Source: a virus. Taken from it: a stretch of DNA of 30,452 nt. Below the pieces are notes generated by a model. It ran no database searches. It was not told where the DNA came from and saw only the letters and a list, made by a program, of their open reading frames with translations. The position numbers and the translations under genes are program-made. The DNA lies in IMG/VR virus record IMGVR_UViG_3300007754_000366, positions 1 through 30,452 of that record; one strand, 5' to 3'. Positions 8,781 through 16,591 of the stretch are shown here, one piece after another; within the stretch, counting starts at the first letter, position 1; every line of letters begins with the position of its first letter.

Positions 8781-9697
8781 TACAGGTAGAACCTTGCCGC
8801 CGGCGCCGGGCGCGCAGCCGCTTCGGTGTCGGTCGTGTCGCCGCTGTCGTCGGCGTCATAGCTATCGGTCACGTCTACCGCCAGGTCAAGCGCTTGCTCA
8901 TACAGCGCCAGCTGGTGCTGGTACCAGCCTTCGGCGTCGCCCTGCCAGCTGTTGGGCGTGAACGCGCGTTCTGCCCATTTCAGCAGCACAGCTTCGGCGA
9001 CGACTGGCACGAACGCAGAGTACGATCGAAACAGGTCGACCTCGGCGCCGCGGCGTTTCAGATCCCAGCGCATCTTCTCAGTCGCTACTGCGATCTCCTC
9101 GGCGAAGCTGTCGCCCTTGCGGCTGACCAGCTGCATCACGTCAGACGCCAGGTCGCTGGATACGTGCCGCTTGAAGGCGTCGGTAGTCAGGATGACCGTC
9201 GGCCATTTCTGGCGCACGACGTCATAGAAGCGGATCGCGTTGTACGACACGCCGCCGATCGTGTACGCCCAGCGCGCTTCATATCCGCGAGCTCGCGTGT
9301 CGACCAGGGCAGCGCTGACGCTGTACGTCAGACGTTCGCCGACGAAGGTGTCGGTGCTGACATACGCGTATTGCAGCGGTTCGCGAAAGGTGACGACCAG
9401 GGTGCTGGTGTTGACGCCGACCACGACCAGCCGTTCGTGCTGACTGTCAGCATTGTCGACGCGATAGGTGCGACCAGGCGTCACGCCTGTCACCGACGTC
9501 AGCGTCATCGTCAGCGCGCCGACAGCTGCGTTGGCTGACAGTGTCGTGTCGCAGGTGTCAAGGGTCGCAGACGCTGCCGCCTGTACGACGGTGCCATCGC
9601 GCTCGAACAGCGCGACGGTCGCGGCTGTTGCTAGCCCGCCTTCAGGGGGATCGAAAGTAAGATCCCCTCCGACGTCGACGACCAGTTCAGCCCGCAT
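8780..9697 (-). CDS. Putative head-tail connector (adaptor) protein
   Basis: 305 aa directly after the major capsid gene. It seems to have two parts. An N-terminal beta-rich domain (about 1-130) holds a GRTYRVDN...HERLVVVGV stretch like that of adaptor proteins which handle packed head-tail interfaces. A helical part (about 140-275) contains many charged and aromatic residues. An acidic Asp/Thr-rich C-terminus follows. Position suggests a neck or adaptor role. No family was recognised with certainty. ATG at 9697 is preceded by AAGGGG at a normal distance. Confidence 0.7.
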   Translation of the reverse strand: MRAELVVDVGGDLTFDPPEGGLATAATVALFERDGTVVQAAASATLDTCDTTLSANAAVGALTMTLTSVTGVTPGRTYRVDNADSQHERLVVVGVNTSTLVVTFREPLQYAYVSTDTFVGERLTYSVSAALVDTRARGYEARWAYTIGGVSYNAIRFYDVVRQKWPTVILTTDAFKRHVSSDLASDVMQLVSRKGDSFAEEIAVATEKMRWDLKRRGAEVDLFRSYSAFVPVVAEAVLLKWAERAFTPNSWQGDAEGWYQHQLALYEQALDLAVDVTDSYDADDSGDTTDTEAAARPAPAARFYL

Positions 9698-9712
9698 TGC
9701 ACCCCTTGACTG

Positions 9713-10615
9713 CTAGGCAACCGTGGCGCCGAAGACCGCGCGCCAGGTGTTGTCATGCCCGACCGCATAGATGATGCGATCGTTGGCGATCAGGTTCTTC
9801 GACTTGCTGTCGATGAAGGTGGTCGGCGCGGGCAGCTGCTTCCAGTACAGGTTGAAGCGCGCCCGCGTGCTGTCGACGCACGCCCAGTCGTTCAGGTCCG
9901 ACAGGTCAGGGCTGCTGATGATCCGCTTGATCCGGCGACCGACGACGTTGACATCGTTGATCGCAGCGCCGCCAGTCGTCAGCAGCAGGTTGCCGACAGT
10001 TTGTTCGGCGATGAACAGCCGGTCAGGCGACACGATCAGCGTGTCGTAATAGACCGGACTGATCAGCCCCTCGGGACTGGTCATGCGCATGCCGACGACC
10101 ATCGCGGCTTCGAGCGCATCGTTGTCCAGCTCGGTCGTGCCCTCGTTGCTGATCGTCGCAGCCGTCTCAGTCGGATGCGCGGTGTCGAACAGGGGCACAC
10201 CGTCAGGGCCGTTCGCGGTCGCGCCTGTGGCGATCACGTTCATACAGTCCGCGTTGACCTTGCGCTGGGCAGCAGCGCCCAGCTGGCGCATGAAGTCGCC
10301 CAGCGCGGCTTTGTCCAGGAAGGCGAGACTGAAGGCGCCGACCTCATACCCGATGACCTTTTCGACCATCGTGTATGTGACCTGGTTGCCCTGCTCAACT
10401 GGCGACGTCGGGATCTCGGCGCCGTCGACGCCATCGTTGTACGCCGCCGGCGGCAGCAGACTAGACTTCTGGATCGTGCGGGTCGTGCCGCCTTTGATCG
10501 CAAACAGAAATGGATACTCGACCTGTTCGGACAGGAAGCCATCCATGAAGAGCTCTGCGTTCGCCGGGTCAAGCGGCTGCGGCAGATGCGTAAGTGCGAG
10601 TGAAGGTGTGCCCAT
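9713..10615 (-). CDS. Major capsid protein, Mu gpT-like
   Basis: 300 aa. Several features match the Mu-type major head subunit (gpT) group of HK97-fold capsid proteins. There is an N-terminal helical part with SEQVEYPFLFAIKGG, then an EVGAFSLAFLDKA helix, the GVPLFDTAHP loop followed by a helix rich in Met (ALEAAMVVGMRM), and TLIVSPDRLFIAEQ. It ends with a beta-rich region (VGHDNTWRAVFGATVA). The place behind scaffold-like and portal genes fits. It is shorter than HK97 gp5 (385 aa) and has no obvious protease-cleaved delta domain, which agrees with a separate scaffold gene. Start ATG at 10615 has AAGGGG ahead. The capsid role is well supported; the subfamily is inferred from motif memory. Confidence 0.88.
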   Translation of the reverse strand: MGTPSLALTHLPQPLDPANAELFMDGFLSEQVEYPFLFAIKGGTTRTIQKSSLLPPAAYNDGVDGAEIPTSPVEQGNQVTYTMVEKVIGYEVGAFSLAFLDKAALGDFMRQLGAAAQRKVNADCMNVIATGATANGPDGVPLFDTAHPTETAATISNEGTTELDNDALEAAMVVGMRMTSPEGLISPVYYDTLIVSPDRLFIAEQTVGNLLLTTGGAAINDVNVVGRRIKRIISSPDLSDLNDWACVDSTRARFNLYWKQLPAPTTFIDSKSKNLIANDRIIYAVGHDNTWRAVFGATVA

Positions 10616-10637
10616 TTTAGCCCCTTGTCAGTCCGGT

Positions 10638-11321
10638 TTAGCTGCGCTGCCAGGTGACGCGCACGTAATCGATCTCGAGCGCATCCGTTTCGGTGCCGCC
10701 ATCTTTCTGGATCTCAGCGATGAACTGCAGCCCGTCGGTCGCAGCCATGCCGCTAACGTCGACCTCGCCGACGTTCTGACCGTCGATGCTGAACTGCACG
10801 GCGTCCAGGTCGCGACCGTCGATGCGCAGCACCTGATAGACGTCGTCGGTGTACGACGTCGACGGGCTGGACGCCTGGTCGTCGGTGTTGGTCGTGCCGT
10901 CGTCGCCTTCCAGCTGCCAGACGTTGGACGCACCTTCGATGCGGAACCAGGCATTGTCGGCGACGCTGTCAAGCGTTGCGTTGCGCGCCGATGCCATACC
11001 GATGACGCAGCGCTGGTCGGCGCTGAAGCTGGCGCCCGACGCGATGACGATCTTTACGCGCGCTTCCATGACCCAGCCCTGACCCGCTGGGACCATCAGA
11101 CTGTCGCCGAACGACAGGGTCAATTCCTGAAGCTCGTCGGTGTTGTCGTGCAGAAGCTCGAAGGCGCCGTCGACGGCGTCATCATTCGCCGCCAGGGTCG
11201 GCGCGCCCGCCGCGCTGGTGTCGTTCGTGCCGAACGGATCAGACGCTGCAGCCGTCGCCTGAATGAAGTCGCTGAAAACCTCGCAGACGCCAGCGCCCGC
11301 GAATCCCTTAGATTGTGCCAT
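10638..11321 (-). CDS. Capsid-associated beta protein, possible decoration protein
   Basis: 227 aa, Asp/Gly/Ser/Thr-rich with alternating hydrophobic strands, such as GWVMEARVKIVIASGA, NAWFRIEGASNVWQLEG, YQVLRIDGRDLDAVQFSIDG and an EIDYVRVTWQ end. This pattern is that of concanavalin A/LamG-like jelly-roll domains, which bind glycans or sit on capsid surfaces. Next to the capsid gene, a decoration or stabilising protein is the natural guess. The fold is judged from sequence pattern only. ATG overlaps the upstream stop as TGATG. No signal peptide or membrane segment. Confidence 0.75.
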   Translation of the reverse strand: MAQSKGFAGAGVCEVFSDFIQATAAASDPFGTNDTSAAGAPTLAANDDAVDGAFELLHDNTDELQELTLSFGDSLMVPAGQGWVMEARVKIVIASGASFSADQRCVIGMASARNATLDSVADNAWFRIEGASNVWQLEGDDGTTNTDDQASSPSTSYTDDVYQVLRIDGRDLDAVQFSIDGQNVGEVDVSGMAATDGLQFIAEIQKDGGTETDALEIDYVRVTWQRS

Positions 11322-11791
11322 CAGTTGCCCCCAGCTGCGCCGGCGCGCGTTTCAGGTGTCCACTTGCTTTCGGTTTTGCCGCGCGCGGTGACGCCGCCGG
11401 CGATGTTCAGATCGTCGGTGGTCGTCGCTTGGCCCGACGTCTTTCGCTTGTCGTTCGCGATGCGCTGGCGCTTCGCTTCGTCTGCCAGCGGTCGCGGTTG
11501 GAACATGACGAAGCCGCCTTTTACGCCGCGCATCTGCACGCGTTCGTCGCCGACGCGTCTGAAGCCGCGGGCGTGCAGGCGTCGTTCGGTCTTCTCTGTG
11601 ACCACGCGCACCAGCTTGCCGTGTCGCGGGTCAACCAGTTCGGCGGGCCCGTCCCATTCAAAGGGCGACTCGATAGACCCGACCAGCGGGCCAACGTTCG
11701 GCAGGTCGGTGATGATCTGATCTTCGGGCACGCCCAGCGCGCGCATGTGATCGGCGATCTCTTTGTTCTTCGCGCCGCGCCGACCTGCCAT
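11321..11791 (-). CDS. Hypothetical protein in head operon
   Basis: 156 aa, basic, starting MAGRRGAKNKEIADHM. The first 60 residues look like a small alpha/beta unit (helix, then PEDQIITDLPNVGPLVG), followed by charged helix-forming sequence and a flexible C-terminal end. It sits between the scaffold-like and decoration-like genes with stop/start overlaps on both sides (TGATG at the start and TGATG at the end), so it is certainly part of the head operon. I do not recognise a family. A minor head protein or capsid assembly factor is possible. Confidence 0.75.
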   Translation of the reverse strand: MAGRRGAKNKEIADHMRALGVPEDQIITDLPNVGPLVGSIESPFEWDGPAELVDPRHGKLVRVVTEKTERRLHARGFRRVGDERVQMRGVKGGFVMFQPRPLADEAKRQRIANDKRKTSGQATTTDDLNIAGGVTARGKTESKWTPETRAGAAGGN

Positions 11792-12408
11792 CAGTTGATC
11801 CCCAGATGGTCAAACATGCCGTCGTAATGCTTGAACAGTTCCGTTTCTTTGTAGGCGCCTGGCGACGTGCGCGCTTCCTTGAACATGCGCAGCTGTTCGG
11901 CGTCGTATCCGCCTGGCTTGCGCGTCGCGGCGCCGCCCAGTGCGGTCGTGCCACCAGGCGCGTCGGCGTCGAACAGGTAAGCTTTCTTCTCTCTGAAGTC
12001 TGCCAGCCAGGCGACGGCGTCGTCGGTCAACTCGCCCGCATCGGTCAGCGCGACGTTGTCTTTGATCACAGGCCAGAACGTCGCCGAGTCTTTGAGACCA
12101 GGCAGCGCAGCCAGGGTCGCGGTCTTCTTCAGCGCCGCGTGCTGTACGCCGTTCTTCGTCTGCGACTCTGCAAGCTGGGCTTCGGCGGCTTCAGCGCGCG
12201 CGGTCAGTTCTGCCAGCTGTGCGGCATGGTCGTCGGCGGTCTTCGCGTCTGCCGCCGCCTTGATCTTCGCTTCGGCGGCTTCCGCCCTGGCGCGTGCCGC
12301 TGCGATGGCGGCGGCAGGATCGGCGGGCGTTGGCGGTGTGGGCGCAGGATCGGCGATTACCGGATCGGGTGTCGGGTCAGCAATCGGATCGGGTGTCGGA
12401 TCGGGCAT
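11791..12408 (-). CDS. Capsid scaffolding-like protein
   Basis: 205 aa. Residues 2-30 are a Pro/Asp repeat (PDPTPDP ... DPTPDP), encoded by a 24-bp near-repeat that includes two copies of a 14-mer at 12362-12375 and 12386-12399 on the plus strand. Residues about 32-95 are Ala/Glu/Lys-rich with heptad character and probably form a coiled coil. The C-terminal half holds FWPVIKDNVALTDAGEL and ends KHYDGMFDHLGIN. Disordered N-terminus, coiled coil and a short C-terminal capsid-binding end describe phage scaffold proteins, and the gene precedes the capsid gene. First gene after a promoter-like element; AAGGGG lies at a good distance from ATG 12408. No protease motif is seen. Confidence 0.8.
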   Translation of the reverse strand: MPDPTPDPIADPTPDPVIADPAPTPPTPADPAAAIAAARARAEAAEAKIKAAADAKTADDHAAQLAELTARAEAAEAQLAESQTKNGVQHAALKKTATLAALPGLKDSATFWPVIKDNVALTDAGELTDDAVAWLADFREKKAYLFDADAPGGTTALGGAATRKPGGYDAEQLRMFKEARTSPGAYKETELFKHYDGMFDHLGIN

Positions 12409-12452
12409 CGTGCCCCTTTGCCTGCGGCGGCGGTCTTCATGACCTGCCGATA

Positions 12453-12482
12453 AAGGTACGGGCAGTCCACAGTCTTAGTCAA
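12453..12482 (-). promoter_or_regulatory. Candidate promoter for the capsid/tail genes
   Basis: On the minus strand TTGACT (12482-12477) and TACCTT (12458-12453) are 18 bp apart, in sigma-70-like arrangement. They sit in the 179-bp gap ahead of the scaffold-like gene, whose start is about 45 bp downstream of the -10. The -35 matches consensus in five of six positions; the -10 is weak. It could give extra transcription of scaffold, capsid and tail genes relative to terminase and portal. Confidence 0.4.
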
Positions 12483-12526
12483 GAGGGTCTGTGTTAGACT
12501 TCGGCCATACTCCCCTATCCTGCCCG

Positions 12527-12583
12527 CCTGGTCGGCGTGCTGCGACCCAGACAGTACCCACCAGACAGCACAGACCGACCAGG
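12527..12583. repeat. Large imperfect inverted repeat behind the gpG-like gene
   Basis: Arms CCTGGTCGG-cg-TGCTG (12527-12542) and CAGCA-caga-CCGACCAGG (12566-12583) pair over nine plus five bases around a 23-nt loop, starting 5 bp after the stop codon of the upstream gene. The loop region holds two CCAGACAG copies (12547-12554, 12561-12568). No U-run follows on the minus strand, so it is not a standard intrinsic terminator. A terminator helped by other factors, an RNA-processing site or a protein-binding site are open. Confidence 0.55.
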
Positions 12584-12587
12584 CGAT

Positions 12588-13265
12588 TTATGGCGACAGC
12601 AGCTGTATGCCGTCCAGGTACGCCCTGGCGATGATCGCGAACTCCCTGTCGGTCAGTCCCATCAGCTCAAACTGTGGCACCTTCGTGCGCGTGCCGTCTG
12701 CCTTGCGCCGCTGAAGCGCGTCGGCTTTCTTCTGATTCGTGATGCGCACCCGCTTGGTTCGGTATTTGACCTGACGCGTTTTGATATTGGTCGAATGGGC
12801 GATCTTCGTCGTCGTCACGACGCTGCTGCCGATGAAGCCGATCGCAATGACGACGCCGTGTTTCTTTCGGATGCCCAGCGTTACGCGCCCGTTGTCCCAC
12901 ATATCGCCGGTCAGGTCGCCGTCGCTGTGCCTGCCGCCGCCAGCTGACGCCTTCGCTTCGGCATATCCGCCGCGAAAGATGCGCGATACGGGTTCCTTGC
13001 CATCGACGAAGCGCGGTCCCTTGTCGGTCATCACCAGGCGCGACAGCTCGCCGCCGCTGAAGCGCTGGTCGTTCAAGGGCACGATCGCCCAGCCGTCTGA
13101 ATACTTCGGCAGCTTCTGCCCTGTATGCAGCATGCCCGTCTTCGTGATGCGGTCGCGGATCATGTCGAACGCCCGCTGACCGACCTTCGCCATCAGGTAT
13201 GCGTTGGTCGGCATCTTGCCTTTCAGCGTCTTCGACCAGCGCACCTTCGCAGGCTTCATCACCAT
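12588..13265 (-). CDS. Putative virion morphogenesis protein (gpG-like position)
   Basis: 225 aa, strongly basic. Pattern: N-terminal helices with Lys/Arg (KVRWSKTLKGKM), a central Gly-rich part (FRGGYAEAKASAGGGRHSDGDLTGDMWDNG) followed by strands (VTLGIRKKHGVVIAIGFIG) and a very basic segment before the C-terminal helix. The segment order and place between portal and scaffold match gpG-like virion morphogenesis/neck proteins of Mu-type head modules, which act late in head completion or tail joining. I cannot prove the family. The start ATG at 13265 overlaps the portal stop (TGATG); a second ATG follows at 13259. Confidence 0.75.
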   Translation of the reverse strand: MVMKPAKVRWSKTLKGKMPTNAYLMAKVGQRAFDMIRDRITKTGMLHTGQKLPKYSDGWAIVPLNDQRFSGGELSRLVMTDKGPRFVDGKEPVSRIFRGGYAEAKASAGGGRHSDGDLTGDMWDNGRVTLGIRKKHGVVIAIGFIGSSVVTTTKIAHSTNIKTRQVKYRTKRVRITNQKKADALQRRKADGTRTKVPQFELMGLTDREFAIIARAYLDGIQLLSP

Positions 13266-15019
13266 CAGCTGGCGTCGGGCGGTCGCTTCTGCCCTGGCGC
13301 ATGTGCGGGCGCCGGCGGCGTGCCTTTCGGCTTCGGCAGCTTGCCGTCGCCGGGCGCCGGCGGGCTGAAGGTGCCTGTGCCCGCGCTTCCCATGATCGTC
13401 TCGCTTTGCTCTTTGGATAGGTTGAACAGCACGAACAGCTGACCCAGCCCTGCGTCGCGCGGGATCTGCCCAGCCGCGACAGCCAGCACGATGTCAGACG
13501 CCGACTTGAGCTGTCCGCCATTCAGTACGTCATCTTCGCGTACCTCAACTGTCTGATCCGTCTCGCTGCCGCCGGCGACGATGACCAGGTTGCGTCGGTG
13601 TCGTTCGGTCGCTTCGTCGCGGTCGACGCGGTCGCGGCGCATGATGTCGTCGATCGGGTTCGACAGCCCTGACTGGTAGTCCAGCGTTCGCGCCTGCGCT
13701 TCCTGGAAGCGATCGACGGGCAGCGGAATGGGTTGCCATTCGACGACCAGGCGAACGCCGTCGGCGTACTTCTGCTGCGGTCGATGGTAGTTCGCGACCG
13801 CGACGTGCGCCTGCCAGGTTTCATCGATAAAGTAGCCGTAGTCGCTGACGCGGTCTTCGCGGCGTTCGTTCAGGTGCTGGCGTCCCAGCTTCAGCGCCGC
13901 CATCGACCGCGCCGCCAGGTCGATCGACCACATGTCTGGCGGCATCCCCTCGCTGACCGCTGTGCGCCGAAGCGCGTTTTCAATGATGCCTTCCATTTCT
14001 TCGACGTTCGTGTCGGCGGTCACGAAGCTGAAGCTGGCGCGGTCGCCCTGCGTCACGATCGGTTCGTCAGGGCTGATGGTCGGCGACGGGTCTTCGCCCG
14101 CCCAGTGTTTCAGCCAGGGCACAGCGAACGTCTGAAAGTCCATTGTGTGCGCCAGTCCCATCATGGCGCGATTGATCCAGCGCTGTTCACTCCACCAGCT
14201 TTCGCGCGGCGGCAGAAAGAACTCGCCTTCAGCCGGTTCGCCATCGTGCCAGACCGCGAACGGATGCATGCGGTATGGGTTCAGCCCGCTTTTGTCAGGC
14301 GTCAGCGTTTCTTCGTACAGGGCACCGTTGGCGTCGTGCAGGTAATGGCGACGCAGCCCGTCAGGGTCGACGATCCAGGTCGACCACAGCGCCGGTTCAG
14401 CCTGCGCACTGTCGTGCGTGTTCGCCAGCCCGACGCTGATGACAGGGGCGTCGGGAAGGCGCGTCGGATCGTCGATGTCTTGCACGATGCGCACGTTTTG
14501 CGGCATGTGACGAAGCCAGCGCATGCGCCCCTTTACCCATGCCGCTTGAACGACCAGGGTGCGATGTAAGACGGTGTCGCGGTCGATCGACTTGATCACG
14601 CTGCCGAAGCGCAGGTCGCGTTCGTCTTTGCGCCACAGCATGACGTTGGGATCGTCTTCGGGCAGGCGGGCGCCAGCTGCGTCGACCAGGTGCGTCGACG
14701 GCGTCTGGTGCGCCATCACAGCCAGGGTGCGCTGTTGCATGGCGACGACGTTCAGATAGCGGTGATAGGCAAAGTCTGTATTCCAGCGTTCAGCCTTGCG
14801 GGCGTACAGTCGCTGCACCAGCTTCTGCATATGGTCGCTGAAGGCGTCGCCGGCGAAGAAGTGCAGGTCGCGCTGAACGTCGCGATAGCGGGCGCCCTGC
14901 GCCGCCTTCGCCTGGCGCAGCCCTTCGACGATGTCGGCTTCAAGTAGACCTGTCGCGCGTTCGCGCTGGCGCAGCGCATTCGCAATGAAGGGGATCACAT
15001 TGGCTGGTGCGTTACTCAT
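13265..15019 (-). CDS. Portal protein
   Basis: 584 aa from ATG at 15019. This start overlaps the terminase stop as ATGA and has AGGAAGG at a good distance, so it is preferred over an upstream in-frame ATG at 15070. Long, mixed alpha/beta, rich in Trp and Arg, following large terminase: this is the dodecameric channel through which DNA enters and leaves the head. Features include a long helical region near PFAVWHDGEPAEGEFFLPP, the NALRRTAVSEGMPPDMWSID segment typical of portal stem regions, the RSMAALKLGR helix, and a Pro-rich flexible C-terminus. The terminase-portal-morphogenesis order supports it. Confidence 0.88.
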   Translation of the reverse strand: MSNAPANVIPFIANALRQRERATGLLEADIVEGLRQAKAAQGARYRDVQRDLHFFAGDAFSDHMQKLVQRLYARKAERWNTDFAYHRYLNVVAMQQRTLAVMAHQTPSTHLVDAAGARLPEDDPNVMLWRKDERDLRFGSVIKSIDRDTVLHRTLVVQAAWVKGRMRWLRHMPQNVRIVQDIDDPTRLPDAPVISVGLANTHDSAQAEPALWSTWIVDPDGLRRHYLHDANGALYEETLTPDKSGLNPYRMHPFAVWHDGEPAEGEFFLPPRESWWSEQRWINRAMMGLAHTMDFQTFAVPWLKHWAGEDPSPTISPDEPIVTQGDRASFSFVTADTNVEEMEGIIENALRRTAVSEGMPPDMWSIDLAARSMAALKLGRQHLNERREDRVSDYGYFIDETWQAHVAVANYHRPQQKYADGVRLVVEWQPIPLPVDRFQEAQARTLDYQSGLSNPIDDIMRRDRVDRDEATERHRRNLVIVAGGSETDQTVEVREDDVLNGGQLKSASDIVLAVAAGQIPRDAGLGQLFVLFNLSKEQSETIMGSAGTGTFSPPAPGDGKLPKPKGTPPAPAHAPGQKRPPDAS

Positions 15020-16503
15020 GCTGCTGCCTTCCTGGCGTCGGCGAATCGGATATGTCGATACCGGGGCCATGCGAACATGCGCAGGGCATCGGGACCATGA
15101 TCATACACTCCCTTTTCAGGGCGCAGATCGTCAAGGATCGTGGTCGATTGTACACTGCGTTCCTTCCAGGCGTACAGACGCAGACACTGCACCAGGCGCC
15201 GGCGCGACTTCGTCTTCAGCATCTGCGGCGCCAGAAATAGTCGGCGCACGCCGTGATAGTCGCGCAGGCGCCAGCTGACCGTATCGATACCGTCGCGCAG
15301 ATCGTCAAGGTGTCGCACAGTCCAGGCGCGCACAGGTACCCAGCCTGCCGCATTGCGCCGGCGCTGGTCGCTTGCCTTCGTCGGGCGCCCGAAGAACGCT
15401 TGCGCCGTCGCCAACGCTGACCCAGGGTTCGGATCGCAGTAGACGCCTGCATAGTCCAGCCGACCCAGCCCGTACAGCTTCTGACCGCGCTGCACAGCCA
15501 TTTCGATCAGGTCGCGGGCATGTATGCCGTCGTCGCATATTTCATCGAAGACGACATCGAAGTCGCCCTGCACTTCGCCATCGGCGTCGACGTATGCAGG
15601 CTGGTGTGCGATGTAAAGCAAATGTGGGTAGTTCGGGCCCCAGTCAATCGCCAGGTACACTTCGACGTCGTCATGCCCGCCCATCACCCGCAGCCCTGTT
15701 TCAGCCGTCCAGCCCTTCGCGATAGCCTGCTGCCCGAACTCGCTGGCATAGACCGCCCCCTTGAAGTCTAGGACGCGGGCGTGCAGCTGCTGGTCGACCT
15801 GGCGCTGGGTCTTGCCGACCAGCTGGCGTTCGATGTAGCCAGGCGCCAGGTTCGCTTTATTGTCCCAGGTGCTGCTGACCTGCATATCGTATTCAGGGTT
15901 GCGGTTCGGGCCACAGGCTGACGCCTGGTCATCCCAGTCGCATTGTTCGACGAAGTGCTGCACGACGCCGACGGGCCCGCGCGGTGTGGTTGTCACGATG
16001 CCGAACAGGAAGTCGGCGTTTTCGCGCAGGCGTTCAAGTAGAACGTCCCATGCCGCCATGCCGTCAGACAGCAGCCCGCCTTCGTCAAGGTGGAAGCCAG
16101 CGATCGTCGGGCCCGCGAATTCGTGCGGCTTCTTCAGCCCGACGAAGCTGATAACGATGTTGCCTTGTAAGACGATCTCGCGCGCAGCTGGCGACGTGCG
16201 CACCTTCATAGCCAGCTTGCGCCCGTTGACCTGTGCGCACTGCTGAACGAAGCGCAGGTACGTGTCGAAGGTCGCCTGGCGCAGTATCTTTTCGCTGGGC
16301 GCGCCGACGATGTACCGCTTGTCTGCGCCGTTATGCAGCGCCGCCATGACCAGTTCACGACAGCCCCAAAAAGTCTTGCCTGCGCCGACGCCGCCTAGAA
16401 ACATCTTGAAGGTCGCCCGACTGGCGTGCAGCGCCGCCTGTGCTGGGTTCGGTGGTCGCGGGCTGTCGCCGACCATCCCATAAGGCGGCATCTGGTAAAT
16501 CAA
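15016..16503 (-). CDS. Terminase large subunit
   Basis: 495 aa. ATPase part: Walker A GGVGAGKT (37-44), Walker B GFHLDE with D140/E141, coupling motif TTTP (171-174). Nuclease part of RNase H fold: AIDWG with D287, CDP with D357, and DHGPDALRMFAWP with D468/D472. It cuts concatemeric DNA and drives packaging through the portal. The length is usual for the family. The start is uncertain: the frame opens after a TAG, TTG at 16503 is the first possible start, and ATG at 16491 is the alternative; neither has a strong ribosome site. Downstream the stop overlaps the portal start. Confidence 0.95.
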   Translation of the reverse strand: MIYQMPPYGMVGDSPRPPNPAQAALHASRATFKMFLGGVGAGKTFWGCRELVMAALHNGADKRYIVGAPSEKILRQATFDTYLRFVQQCAQVNGRKLAMKVRTSPAAREIVLQGNIVISFVGLKKPHEFAGPTIAGFHLDEGGLLSDGMAAWDVLLERLRENADFLFGIVTTTPRGPVGVVQHFVEQCDWDDQASACGPNRNPEYDMQVSSTWDNKANLAPGYIERQLVGKTQRQVDQQLHARVLDFKGAVYASEFGQQAIAKGWTAETGLRVMGGHDDVEVYLAIDWGPNYPHLLYIAHQPAYVDADGEVQGDFDVVFDEICDDGIHARDLIEMAVQRGQKLYGLGRLDYAGVYCDPNPGSALATAQAFFGRPTKASDQRRRNAAGWVPVRAWTVRHLDDLRDGIDTVSWRLRDYHGVRRLFLAPQMLKTKSRRRLVQCLRLYAWKERSVQSTTILDDLRPEKGVYDHGPDALRMFAWPRYRHIRFADARKAAA

Positions 16504-16591
16504 GCGCTAATCCGTCAACGTGACGTTGATAGTGCATCGCGGCACGTCGCGACGGTCTGACCGACGTATCGCAGCAGACCCCTTATCGCCA
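16504..16591. other. Terminase inter-gene gap with two palindromes
   Basis: 88 bp between small and large terminase genes. It holds a perfect inverted repeat with 7-bp arms (TCAACGT-G-ACGTTGA, 16515-16529) and a 10-bp palindrome CGTCGCGACG (16545-16554). A 25-codon mini-frame (ATG 16593-16591, overlapping the small terminase TGA; stop 16515-16517) also fits in it; its product MAIRGLLRYVG... is not recognisable, and it may only serve to couple translation. Confidence 0.5.

Noticed and set aside
10083-11720. A 545-codon open frame on the plus strand
   Set aside because: It lies antisense to capsid, decoration-like and unknown head genes. Its product is low complexity (Ser/Arg/Ala-rich), with no ribosome site. 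Shadow of GC-rich codon use on the other strand.
12667-13521. A 284-codon minus-strand frame overlapping portal and gpG-like genes
   Set aside because: Arg-rich product in a shifted frame; both overlapping genes have better codon use, start overlaps and protein character.
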